Shown piece after piece: positions 15,097 through 24,566 of a DNA stretch of 64,000 nt. The notes below the pieces were generated by a model. That model saw nothing but the letters and a program-made list of their open reading frames with translations. It had not been told where the DNA came from and did not search any database. The position numbers and the translations under genes are program-made. The first letter of the stretch is position 1; each line of letters opens with the position of its first letter. The stretch comes from a virus. Location of the stretch: positions 1-64,000 of IMG/VR virus record IMGVR_UViG_3300020437_000003, one strand, 5' to 3'.

Positions 15097-16415
15097 TGAT
15101 CAAGGATCTTGATGGACTCAAGTCATTACCAGAATTAACTACTCCAGAAGACGGGTTTGATTTATTAAAAGAGGCCGCTGTAAATGCGTCTGTTGGTAAA
15201 AAAGATAAACTCGAAGGAAAGGATCAATTTAACTGTATAGTTTTGCATAAAGTCAGTGACACACCATTTAGCCGCTCCGAATTGTCAGCTATTTTTGGTG
15301 CAGTTATAGGTGAGGGAACTAGTGAATATTATGGCTATAGGGTTAGGATAACTGATGAAGATAGTCCTCACGCATTTTATCCCATTCCGTGTGACCTTAG
15401 TTCTGCTAATGATACATCAGTACCATTAGTTATTGCATCGATGCATACGCTTATAGCAACTACCGAAGAATTAGAAGAGCTTGATACCTGTATTGTTAAA
15501 TTTAATAAAGTTGGTGGCAAGTATGATTTATCATATGGCTTCTTTATTAAAAAAACAGGTAATAATCAAAACTTTTACCAGAATATATTACAAAAAAATC
15601 CATATCTAAGAGAAGAGTGTAGTGATGCTGGTGGGTTGTTTAATGCACAGTTGAGAACAATTGGTAGTTCGGGTTCTGGTGGTAGAAAAACTGGTACTTA
15701 TGACGGTGGTAGTTTTGAAGGCATTAATTATTATGCAGAACCAACAGACGACAATCCTTTTGGTCTTAATCACGGCGGAAATTTAAATCCAACAAATGTT
15801 AAAAATATTATGATTCATTACTCAGTTACTGCTAACATTAAAAATTGTGTTGATGTTTTAGGTAAAAGTGGAACAGATTCATATCATTATTTGATAGAGC
15901 CGAACGGATACTATGTAGAAGCAATTAGTACTGATTTGAAAGCACAACATGCAGGCGGAACCGCTGCTAATAACAATTCAAATACAATCGGTATATGTTT
16001 GATGAACCTGTCGAGATATGATGCAGATGCTGGTGTTCCTACCTTCGTAGGAAAAGAAATTGATGTTGCGGCAGAAGGTGGTCCACAAAAATTTACAATT
16101 CCCTCAAAAGATAAATGGTTTAGGTCAGGAGGTAAAATCTGGCAGCCTTTCCCACAACAGCAAATAAATGCCTTGTATGCAGTTATAGCAGAGGTGCTTA
16201 GTAAGTTTGATAATATTGAATTTATTTGCGGTCATGAAGATGACACAACTCACAGATTAGGAAAGGAAGATCCGGGCCCGGCCTTTGATCAATTTTGGCC
16301 AAACTTACTAAATATTACTAATAATAATGGAAAAAATTTACAACTAAGAGATATATCTGAGCCCGGTATTTACGAATCTCAATGGAAGAAAAGAAAAAAA
16401 GCCGGAACAAGCTAA
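15096..16415 (+). CDS. N-acetylmuramoyl-L-alanine amidase (Amidase_2/PGRP fold), possible baseplate hub enzyme
   Basis: A 439-residue protein. The C-terminal half (about 225-415) is an Amidase_2 domain: IMIHYSVTA with H241, SYHYLIEPNGYY, and GHEDDTTHRLGKEDPGPAFD with H380 and a D-P-G-P-A-F end, fitting the zinc site of T7-lysozyme-like amidases. These cut the lactyl-alanine bond in peptidoglycan. The N-terminal half (about 40-190) looks beta-rich with YGYRVRITDEDSPHAFYPIP, which could be an OB-like hub domain as in T4 gp5, but this is uncertain. The location at the head of the baseplate genes suggests a tail-associated enzyme that opens the wall at injection, rather than a lysis enzyme. Confidence 0.85.
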   Translation: MIKDLDGLKSLPELTTPEDGFDLLKEAAVNASVGKKDKLEGKDQFNCIVLHKVSDTPFSRSELSAIFGAVIGEGTSEYYGYRVRITDEDSPHAFYPIPCDLSSANDTSVPLVIASMHTLIATTEELEELDTCIVKFNKVGGKYDLSYGFFIKKTGNNQNFYQNILQKNPYLREECSDAGGLFNAQLRTIGSSGSGGRKTGTYDGGSFEGINYYAEPTDDNPFGLNHGGNLNPTNVKNIMIHYSVTANIKNCVDVLGKSGTDSYHYLIEPNGYYVEAISTDLKAQHAGGTAANNNSNTIGICLMNLSRYDADAGVPTFVGKEIDVAAEGGPQKFTIPSKDKWFRSGGKIWQPFPQQQINALYAVIAEVLSKFDNIEFICGHEDDTTHRLGKEDPGPAFDQFWPNLLNITNNNGKNLQLRDISEPGIYESQWKKRKKAGTS

Positions 16416-16432
16416 ATTAATCAGGGTTAAAT

Positions 16433-17602
16433 ATGAGCAAGAAAGAACAACGCCTCTATAAGAATAAACAAAGAAAAAACACAGCAGACAGAATACACGG
16501 TGGCGCCAAGGGTGGGAATCGTGATCAGGTGTATGGGCCCGGCCTTGACGAGAATGCTCAAAAAACTGTCTTACCCGTTGATAAAACTGCCGGCATTAGC
16601 AGTCAGGTCACTGGAGAAGATTATAATCGTGCTGGTTTTGATTCAGAACAAATTCCAGAAAACCCTTTGGCAGAAACAATTCAACAAAAACTTGATAATG
16701 GTGAAACGGTTAATAATTCACAGAATGGAATTTTTCATACCCCGTTAACAAATAGAACATTAAACTTCAAAAAAGCTCATAACGAGCTTGTTTTTGAAAA
16801 TGAAGGTTCTTACATTGTCTTAGGCACAGACAGGCCACAAGGAACAGAGTCTGGTTATGGAGCAAAAGGCTCTGACCGAGCTAATTCTATTGATCTTGTC
16901 GTAGGGCGAATGGCATCTGCTAAAGGCGGCGAAGGGCCAAAACAAGGCACATTTGTTGACAATTCATTCTTCGCAGACGCTGCACGCATCTACATTAGCC
17001 AATTAACAGATATAGATAAAAATTTTGGTCTTGCAGAAACAAATACTGAGCAGTCGGTAGGACGTTCAGGTATAGCAATCAAAGCAGATGCTGTGCGTGT
17101 CATCGGTCGCGAAGGTATCAAAATTGTCACCGGTAGAGCAGATGGTGTATCTGGTTATGGGCAAAAAGGTGAGACCAATTCGCTAGGTGGCAAGATTGGA
17201 CAACCTGCACCTACCATTGATCTTATAGCTGGTAATAATACTAGCGACAGAAAAGTTTGGGGTGGCTTATTCAAGCCGGTCGAGAGGATACCTAATCTTC
17301 AACCCGCAGTCAAAGGTTATCTCACCAGAGACGCATTAAGAGATTTAGGTGAAGTTATCGATGAAATGTGGAGCGCGCTTTATACTCTCACATTAACGCA
17401 AGTCGCCTTCAATGGTGTTCTAGGGGCAGATCCCTTTAGGCCGTGGGTACCAGCCGGCGCAGCGGCTGCAACAACTGCCCAGATAGCTTTTGTAATGAAT
17501 TCTCTTTATCACACAAGAGTAAACAAAAATATGTGGGAATTCAACTATTTATATCCGTTCGGGTATAAATATATTTGCAGTAGGAATGTTAATATAACAT
17601 AG
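16433..17602 (+). CDS. Virion structural protein, possible baseplate spike
   Basis: A 389-residue protein without a named match. The N-terminus is Lys/Arg/Gln-rich (KKEQRLYKNKQRKN). The middle has short, regular beta repeats such as GIAIKADAVRVIGREGIKIVTG (read in two parts: GIAIKADAVRVI and GREGIKIVTG), typical of needle or spike beta-structures that follow phage hub proteins. The C-terminal third is helical (RDLGEVIDEMWSALYTLTL) and ends in an aromatic stretch. It lies directly after the amidase and before the giant baseplate gene, so a spike or hub-cap role is a reasonable guess. Confidence 0.65.
   Translation: MSKKEQRLYKNKQRKNTADRIHGGAKGGNRDQVYGPGLDENAQKTVLPVDKTAGISSQVTGEDYNRAGFDSEQIPENPLAETIQQKLDNGETVNNSQNGIFHTPLTNRTLNFKKAHNELVFENEGSYIVLGTDRPQGTESGYGAKGSDRANSIDLVVGRMASAKGGEGPKQGTFVDNSFFADAARIYISQLTDIDKNFGLAETNTEQSVGRSGIAIKADAVRVIGREGIKIVTGRADGVSGYGQKGETNSLGGKIGQPAPTIDLIAGNNTSDRKVWGGLFKPVERIPNLQPAVKGYLTRDALRDLGEVIDEMWSALYTLTLTQVAFNGVLGADPFRPWVPAGAAAATTAQIAFVMNSLYHTRVNKNMWEFNYLYPFGYKYICSRNVNIT
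17564..17571 (+). promoter_or_regulatory. Possible T4-type late promoter (TATAAATA)
   Basis: An exact TATAAATA sits 38 bases before ATG 17610, inside the last codons of the preceding gene. It matches the T4 gp55-dependent late-promoter box and the phage encodes a gp55-like factor. The bases also encode Tyr-Lys-Tyr, so chance is possible. Confidence 0.35.
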
Positions 17603-17609
17603 GTGTAAA

Positions 17610-20600
17610 ATGGCAGAGAGAAAACGAGATTCAAATCCAACATTAGTACCAGCAGAAGAACAAAAACTTGCCAAAGAAGGGCAATCACCATTTCTTAAGT
17701 TTCAAGATCCTAATGGTGATAAATTACCTGATGTTTGCGATATCGAAGTTGTGCCATCTCAACAGGTATGTAAGGATTGTGTACCAAACCCTAAAGCAAT
17801 TTCAATTGATTGGACTAAGAAAAATCAAGATACACCTTTCCTAAATGAAAAAATATGCAAATATCAGATTACATTTAGGACCACTGAGACAAATACTGGT
17901 TTTGTTGAGGGCATGACTGATGAACAGGCTGATCAAGCACTTCAAGACATATTTAAAAAATATGCAAGAGATGCAGTTATTTTTCTATTAAGAGGATTTG
18001 AAAAGGACGATGCTGAAGGAATTGTACAAGAGGTACTAAATTCACTAGAGTACACTTCGTATGACTTAAGTTACAGACAAAACTCATATTTGAAATTATT
18101 GTATTCTGTAGACTTTCAACAGATTTTTTCTTTACCAGATGCTACTTCAACTGAAGACGAAGAAGATGAGGAAAAAGGTTCTGATATCACTGTCACTTAT
18201 GAAGCAAGTGAGATGCTCTCTACCAGCATAACTGTTAGAAAAGGGCTCAACTTATATGATAGATTTGCTAGGGTTGCACGTGCAATAGAAGGGAAAATAA
18301 TAAGATTTGAGGAATCAAATAAAATATTTGATTTAGATCCCTACGGTGACACTGCCTTTTTCACAAAAAAATCCTTAATAGGTGAACTGATCAGAGAAGT
18401 TGATAAATTCTTAAATGGTCGTGGGTATAACATAACAAACATTGGAAATACATTTAGTGGTTTAGGAAAAGAAACTGTTACTAAGCTTGACTTCATACTA
18501 ACACCAGAATACAAGTTGAAAAAATTAAAAGTGTATACAGTTGGTTGTGGCTCAGATCGTCCTGATAAGGTATATGGTAAAAATTATGTTAGGGCATTAT
18601 CTAACACTGATGCTTGGAGAGACCCAACTGCTGTTGCTTATTTTTCTAAAATGAAAAAAATTGAAAGTGATTTGGAAGCTCGGGTGCCAATGCCTTTTGA
18701 AGAGTTTATTGTTAAGCATACATACCCTAAAGTTTTTGTACAAGAAGGACCAAATGTTGGCGGCCGCTCCTCAGAAACTATAGCATCATGTATTACTGAT
18801 GCTTTATTAGAGGATGGAAAAGAACTTGGTCAAGATATATTTGATGAGGTCTTTAGTTTAGCTGATGCAATTGCATATAGATTTCATAAAAACTTGTGTC
18901 AAACAACGCCGGCTAAAGTAAATGAAGAATCTATTCTTAAAGGATTAAATCTTGGCGCCAATTCACCAAACAACCCGTCAGATGTCTATAGTTTAGCTAA
19001 AAGCCAAGCGTTTGACACTATTAATGCAGAAGACTCTGTGTTCACACAATTATGCTTTAGAATGATATCAGGTGGTCTAAGTGGAGTTGGGTGCGGACTA
19101 TCGCCTTTGCAACAATTAGATGAAATGTATGCAAAAGGTTTAGATCGAATAGGTCAGTGTGGTTTCTTAGATTTACTCTTAGAAGCATTACAATGCTTAT
19201 TTAAAGGCTTGACACTTGAGCAAGCACTAGCCTCAATAATAAGAGCCGCGCTAAAAGCAATGGGTGTCGAAGAAATCGGTGAGTTATTTGTTGGCTTACC
19301 TCCCGAGAAACAAAGAGAACTGGAAGCAGCGGTAGAGAGAAAATTAGAATCTGGAAATATATTTTCAAATGGCTCTCCCGGACAAACAACTTCAGATGCA
19401 CTAGCAGGGCAAAATAATGGCCCTAATAGAATTGCTTTACAAAATTTGAAACGCAAAAAACCTTGGAAAGACAAGAAGTATGTTGAGGCGTCAAACAAAA
19501 ATAAGCGTAGAGACAACTATGGTAATTTAAAAAGTTCTAATAATGCAACACCTGCATCATATAGCCAGCCCGAAAGAAGGACAATTGGTCAAAAATTAAA
19601 AGAACCGGTTGGTGAAGATTTTCAAGTTAACAATATTATAATTGATGCTTATATCGAAGCTCTTATGGAAGTGTATCAAGATAATTATTTAGAATTGTTG
19701 GACGCTCTAAATAGATTTCCGGGCGCTCAACTTATTGCTTCAGTGATTGCTCTTTTAGATTGTCCGACACCGCCATTGTTTAATCCCGGTTTTGAGGATT
19801 TTTTCAAGAGCATTCAATTACCATTCTGTCGAAATATTAATCCACTTGATTTTCCTAAATGGGAAAACCCGTTTTTATATATTCCGAAATTAAGTGACAT
19901 ATTATCAGCAATATTTGAGGCCCTTGTAAAATTAGTCATTTGCATAATCATGCGTGTCATAATTTTGATAATGGCAAAAATATGTGAAATTATTGGTGAT
20001 GCAATATGCAAATTGCTAGAAACTGTTGGTCAGATTGGTGCTGGTTTACTGACAGGCAATACTGACATATTAGGTATTATAAGAGATACAATATGTGGTG
20101 AGTCTGCAACTGATGAAGAAGTAAAAGCTACAGTGCTTGCACTTGCTGAAAACTTTGGCGTGGGAGCAGCAGCGTTTGCTAATCCAGAAAGAACTATTTC
20201 ATTCTTTGGTGATATTGTCAATAGCTCAACAAGAGACGAATCCCTTAGACTATTAATGGAAGGACCAAGCAGAGCACAAATTGAAATTGTTAACGGCCTT
20301 CTTGATAATGAATACACAGAGTTTAGAGATGCTTTGTCTAATGATACTAGTATTGAAACTATGTTTAAAAATATGGGTAATATTATTCCAGAAGCAGTTA
20401 AAGATGAAATTAAACTTGGGCTTTCAATAGGAGCCGACAGCCCTGATTCACCAATGAACCCAACATTGTGTGCTACACCAGAAGCATTAGAAGACTTTTA
20501 TGCCGTGCGTGAGTCCTTGTTAGAAGGCAGGATGACCCCTAAGCAAGCAAAAGAGCAAACTGATCTTGCACTGCAGAGAGTATTAGAAGACACAAATGAT

Positions 20601-23600
20601 TTAGGACAAATATTGAATGATGGTATTAGCTCGACTATAGAAAACGCTATGCCGCCTATATTTTCTGACCCGGGCTGCGAAAATGGATTGCTACCATTCG
20701 AGCCTGAAGAATCCATCAAGACTGCCACAGCGGCTTTAAGCGCCGATATGGATAGTCTAAAGATTGCCTATACTGATGATATGCTTGGTAACGGGGGGTT
20801 GTTTGCTAGCGATGATGACTGGGGATTTATGAACATGATCCTCTCTGATACTATGGGCAATCCTTATACCGCGCACCAAAGAAAAACTTTCAATAGTAGT
20901 AGGTTTGTTAACTTCTATGTTGATGATGATGATGATGCAGAATTAGGAGATTTTTCCAGAGTGTCACGTCAAAGAGGTGCGTATCCGTATTATATGGCCG
21001 AGTGGCTTAAGTATCAATTCAATCAGACAAACGGTGCAACTGACCTTGGTATAGTGACATTTAGTGCTACTAATGATGTTCAACAAGCTGAAAAATTTAC
21101 TAGATCATTTGGAGTCTTGGGTTTTGAAGGTTTGTTTGACACTGATGTTAACTTGACAGAGATGACAGATTTTGGCTATAATGTATCTTATAAAGTTGAT
21201 TATGAACAAGATGTTGTTGAAATCACAAAAGCGGCGAGAAAAAAGAACCCAGATGTAACTTTAAAATTTAGAGATAATTCAAAGGGATATAGACCAACCG
21301 ATGGTCATTGGGCTTATGGCTTTGATTTAAAAGCGTTCTATTCTGACATTGCTGAGTACGATACAGAATTAAAATCTGGATTTTTTAACATACCAAATGA
21401 TAATGTAAGAGTTCAAATTAGAGAATACATCAATGAAAAAGCAAAAACTAGCTCATCAGTTGAAGAAAAATTAGAACAAGCAGAAGAGGGAGGCGAGTCT
21501 GATATAGGCACAACAGATGATATTACAGGATACCTGAAGTATGAATTTTTTGCTGTTGATAATTCATTAGACAATATCGATATCAACGAGAGCACTTATC
21601 CTTTATTGTTTAGTTCTTTCAACGCCGGCCGATCTCCCGTCGCACCTCAAGTATTAGCTCTTGCTGATATTACTGGTCTTGGTGATGCTGCAGCTAGCAG
21701 TATTTCTAATGAAATTAATTCTGCTCTTTATAATACTATTAGGCAAACTATCGGCGATCCCGACGACTTGTATAGAGTTTGGCTGTACGGCGCTGAATTT
21801 GATGATTTGTCAGAGGCTGATATTGACTATGGTGTTACAATGACTGAAGAATATTGGGATCCTAGTCCTGCTGGTGTTTATCAGGGGACTGATGTGACGC
21901 TTGGTGGCTTTTGCCCATACGATGATTTGTACATACCCAATTTTGAGGAAGAAGAAAACGATGAAGGTGAAGTTAGATTAGTCCGTAATGGTTGGCGGCG
22001 CCCTAACAATGAAGACTTGTTACTTGGTATCAGTCGTAATCAACACGATATGGAAGTAGCCGGCACTCCAGAAAAAACTAGAGTCTTTTATTTAAATCCC
22101 ACTCAGTTTGGGCAAAGTTATAAATCTCCTTCATTGTACATAAAACCACTTGCAAACAAAGGTTGGCTTGGCGCTATCAATGTTATGTTCCCTGATTATT
22201 CACCTTGTAAGCCTAGAGATACAAACCTAATTGCATTTGATGATATACAAAATCAAATTGATTCAGCTTATAGAAGAATACCCGAAGATGATCGACTTAA
22301 AACAGATCCTGATTGTATTACTGAAGTTCCATTTAACAGAATTTTAAGCCGCCCATCTCGTGCAGGACTAGAAGGCTTAATAACTGGTTTAATTAGAATA
22401 TTTGTTAGTACTCATTTTATAAAGTCATTGCCCGTGTTTGCTACTTTTGAAACAAAATTTCCTGATAACTACAGCAATATTTACGCCTCATATATTATAG
22501 AAAATATTGAAGAGGCTTGTAAAGAATCAGGCGGCAATTTTTTGAATCCATTTAAGGACGATGAATTTTGGTATGCGTTCCTTGAACAAGCAGTGCAACT
22601 TTATAGTAGAAAATTAGATGATGACTTGGATGATACATTTACACCGGATGATGTTCCAGTATATGTTCAGGAAGCTATAGAAAAAATAAACAGATTACAA
22701 GAAAATTACAACTATCCCGATCGAGATGATTTTAAAGATGCCCCATCTGAAGAAAAAGCAAATTTTCAATCACTTAAGAGTTTTAGAGAAGAGAAGAATT
22801 TAGAAGCTATTCAACAAGTTGAAGATGAATCAAAATTAATTTTAACTGAGCTAGTAAAAGAGCAACTAAATTTTATTTCTAAACTTTTTAAAGAAAACTT
22901 AAAAAAATCAGGATTCGTCACTGCGGTTACTGATACTGACTTCTACTTCTTACAATCCTTGTGTGCCAATGGTGAAGGACTCAATATGCAAAAAGTTGTT
23001 TCTTTTGTTGAAGATGTTGATAACACAGAAGTGAATGAAGCCATTGCAATTGGTAGCGGTTATACAACTGGTAACTTATTTGCTTTACCTAACGGTGAGC
23101 CATACGTTGGTGATTATCACGTGCATATTGATGAAAATGGCAACACAGTCTTTATGGTTGGCGAGTATCATGTTGATGATATGCACGATGTATTGGCTCC
23201 CTTTGGAAATAATGTGATAGTCAAAGGAAAAGATCCCGATGGTAATGTTGCACCGATTGGAGATATCAGCAATATTGTTGATCCTGCGGCCGATAAATCA
23301 TTCTATTTGAAAAAATATGTTCTTATTGATGGCGACGAATATACTGTTGAAGATGCTGAAAATTTGATAAGAAGTAAAAAAGTTGGCAATGTTTCAAATC
23401 ACTATCCGGGTAGCTTACGACTTTTAACCAGTGCCATTGGAAAACCTTACGGTCTTGATGGGAACATCGGCGTACAAAGTGTATTAGAATTTGGAGTTCT
23501 AAGCGGTGGTAGTGAAGTGCCAATTACGGAAGTAAGACTCGACGCTCTAGACCTACCTGTAAACGAATATACTGGGCCCCGAGCCAATAGCAAGTTATTG

Positions 23601-24155
23601 CTTTGCTTAATTGATAATCTTAGAGACGATGAAAAGTTTAGAATGACTGTTGACTATATTTGCTCAATCAAAAAAGCTTTGTCTATGTATGCGATTTATA
23701 CTGATATAGCATTTATGCCATCAATTGGAGAATATACAGTTGCAAGAGCTACCGGCGAAACTAAAACTTACAATAGTCCAAATGCCAACGCCAAGCCCGG
23801 TGTCCGTGTAGATGTTAAAACAGGTGAAGTAGATTATACAGAAGGTTGGGCTCACGAAGCAAATAGAAATGGATTATTTGCAAGTCCGTTCTTTAGAAAA
23901 TGGGACGATTGGGATCAAATCTTATTAAGAAAATCAGTCAAAAGAACAAAGAAAATATTTAAACCATACTACACTAAGAGAAAGTTTGAAGTTGAAGATG
24001 CAGATGATGCCTCACCCGGTGATCAGTTTATATCGCTAACGGCTAAAAGATTCAAGCCCCTAACTGGAGGTAACCTATTACCATGGTTTAAGCGCAGAAA
24101 ACTTAAACCAAATCCATTTAATAACAAGGGTGAACTCTGCAAAAAACCTGATTGA
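17610..24155 (+). CDS. Very large virion structural protein (2181 residues), probable baseplate component
   Basis: Not a recognised family. It has a Cys cluster near the N-terminus (CDIEVVPSQQVCKDC, about residues 43-57), a long acidic region, a Pro/Gly/Asn-rich linker around 590-660, and a strongly hydrophobic segment at about 770-810 (LSAIFEALVKLVICIIMRVI, then ILIMAKICEIIGDAICKLL) that looks like a membrane-interacting helix pair. Later parts are acidic and mixed alpha/beta, with a Lys/Arg-rich C-terminus. Position between spike-type genes and gp25/gp6 argues for a baseplate or tail role. Because of the hydrophobic segment it might also be a tape-like or membrane-puncturing protein. The start follows a weak TAGGTGTAAA site. 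Confidence 0.7.
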   Translation: MAERKRDSNPTLVPAEEQKLAKEGQSPFLKFQDPNGDKLPDVCDIEVVPSQQVCKDCVPNPKAISIDWTKKNQDTPFLNEKICKYQITFRTTETNTGFVEGMTDEQADQALQDIFKKYARDAVIFLLRGFEKDDAEGIVQEVLNSLEYTSYDLSYRQNSYLKLLYSVDFQQIFSLPDATSTEDEEDEEKGSDITVTYEASEMLSTSITVRKGLNLYDRFARVARAIEGKIIRFEESNKIFDLDPYGDTAFFTKKSLIGELIREVDKFLNGRGYNITNIGNTFSGLGKETVTKLDFILTPEYKLKKLKVYTVGCGSDRPDKVYGKNYVRALSNTDAWRDPTAVAYFSKMKKIESDLEARVPMPFEEFIVKHTYPKVFVQEGPNVGGRSSETIASCITDALLEDGKELGQDIFDEVFSLADAIAYRFHKNLCQTTPAKVNEESILKGLNLGANSPNNPSDVYSLAKSQAFDTINAEDSVFTQLCFRMISGGLSGVGCGLSPLQQLDEMYAKGLDRIGQCGFLDLLLEALQCLFKGLTLEQALASIIRAALKAMGVEEIGELFVGLPPEKQRELEAAVERKLESGNIFSNGSPGQTTSDALAGQNNGPNRIALQNLKRKKPWKDKKYVEASNKNKRRDNYGNLKSSNNATPASYSQPERRTIGQKLKEPVGEDFQVNNIIIDAYIEALMEVYQDNYLELLDALNRFPGAQLIASVIALLDCPTPPLFNPGFEDFFKSIQLPFCRNINPLDFPKWENPFLYIPKLSDILSAIFEALVKLVICIIMRVIILIMAKICEIIGDAICKLLETVGQIGAGLLTGNTDILGIIRDTICGESATDEEVKATVLALAENFGVGAAAFANPERTISFFGDIVNSSTRDESLRLLMEGPSRAQIEIVNGLLDNEYTEFRDALSNDTSIETMFKNMGNIIPEAVKDEIKLGLSIGADSPDSPMNPTLCATPEALEDFYAVRESLLEGRMTPKQAKEQTDLALQRVLEDTNDLGQILNDGISSTIENAMPPIFSDPGCENGLLPFEPEESIKTATAALSADMDSLKIAYTDDMLGNGGLFASDDDWGFMNMILSDTMGNPYTAHQRKTFNSSRFVNFYVDDDDDAELGDFSRVSRQRGAYPYYMAEWLKYQFNQTNGATDLGIVTFSATNDVQQAEKFTRSFGVLGFEGLFDTDVNLTEMTDFGYNVSYKVDYEQDVVEITKAARKKNPDVTLKFRDNSKGYRPTDGHWAYGFDLKAFYSDIAEYDTELKSGFFNIPNDNVRVQIREYINEKAKTSSSVEEKLEQAEEGGESDIGTTDDITGYLKYEFFAVDNSLDNIDINESTYPLLFSSFNAGRSPVAPQVLALADITGLGDAAASSISNEINSALYNTIRQTIGDPDDLYRVWLYGAEFDDLSEADIDYGVTMTEEYWDPSPAGVYQGTDVTLGGFCPYDDLYIPNFEEEENDEGEVRLVRNGWRRPNNEDLLLGISRNQHDMEVAGTPEKTRVFYLNPTQFGQSYKSPSLYIKPLANKGWLGAINVMFPDYSPCKPRDTNLIAFDDIQNQIDSAYRRIPEDDRLKTDPDCITEVPFNRILSRPSRAGLEGLITGLIRIFVSTHFIKSLPVFATFETKFPDNYSNIYASYIIENIEEACKESGGNFLNPFKDDEFWYAFLEQAVQLYSRKLDDDLDDTFTPDDVPVYVQEAIEKINRLQENYNYPDRDDFKDAPSEEKANFQSLKSFREEKNLEAIQQVEDESKLILTELVKEQLNFISKLFKENLKKSGFVTAVTDTDFYFLQSLCANGEGLNMQKVVSFVEDVDNTEVNEAIAIGSGYTTGNLFALPNGEPYVGDYHVHIDENGNTVFMVGEYHVDDMHDVLAPFGNNVIVKGKDPDGNVAPIGDISNIVDPAADKSFYLKKYVLIDGDEYTVEDAENLIRSKKVGNVSNHYPGSLRLLTSAIGKPYGLDGNIGVQSVLEFGVLSGGSEVPITEVRLDALDLPVNEYTGPRANSKLLLCLIDNLRDDEKFRMTVDYICSIKKALSMYAIYTDIAFMPSIGEYTVARATGETKTYNSPNANAKPGVRVDVKTGEVDYTEGWAHEANRNGLFASPFFRKWDDWDQILLRKSVKRTKKIFKPYYTKRKFEVEDADDASPGDQFISLTAKRFKPLTGGNLLPWFKRRKLKPNPFNNKGELCKKPD

Positions 24156-24183
24156 TAATATTTATATAAGTGAGATTTAAGAA

Positions 24184-24552
24184 ATGTCATCGTTAGCAAT
24201 AAAATTACCGCTTGTAAAAGATAGTTCTGATGGTTTTAAAACCATTAAATCTTTTAGACAATTAATAAAGCAAAATTTTAAAATGCTGCTTTTAACTAAT
24301 AAAGGTGAGCGCGTGATGATCCCCGAATATGGCGTGGGGATGAAAAGATTTTTATTCAGTAATTTTGATGAAGCAACATTTGCTAGAATTGAAAATGAAA
24401 TTATAGAGCAGGCTTCGATCTATATACCAGTTGTCAATATTATAGAATTAGCATTTGTACCCTCCGAAACCAATCCAAATGCATTAATAATTAAAATAGT
24501 ATATTCTATACCTGATATCAATGTGAGAGATTTGCTTGAATTTACTATTTAG
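24184..24552 (+). CDS. Baseplate wedge protein gp25-like
   Basis: A 122-residue protein matching the gp25/lysozyme-like baseplate wedge family: FKTIKSFRQLIKQNFKMLLLTNKGERVMIPEYGVG (read as FKTIKSFRQLIKQNF, then LLLTNKGERVMIPEYGVG, about 18-54). The L-L-T-x-x-G-E-R-x-x-x-P-x-x-G-x-G motif is the family core. The second half supplies the F...I...E-I-I-E-Q helix and closing beta strands. In T4 and in contractile injection systems this protein helps join the wedges to the sheath start. It precedes gp6, the usual order. Confidence 0.93.
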   Translation: MSSLAIKLPLVKDSSDGFKTIKSFRQLIKQNFKMLLLTNKGERVMIPEYGVGMKRFLFSNFDEATFARIENEIIEQASIYIPVVNIIELAFVPSETNPNALIIKIVYSIPDINVRDLLEFTI

Positions 24553-24566
24553 ACTGAGGAATAATA

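Noticed and set aside
19154-19516. Minus-strand ORF of 120 residues inside the 2181-residue gene
   Set aside because: It mirrors the coding sequence, has no ribosome site and no recognisable motif; all other minus-strand ORFs look the same.
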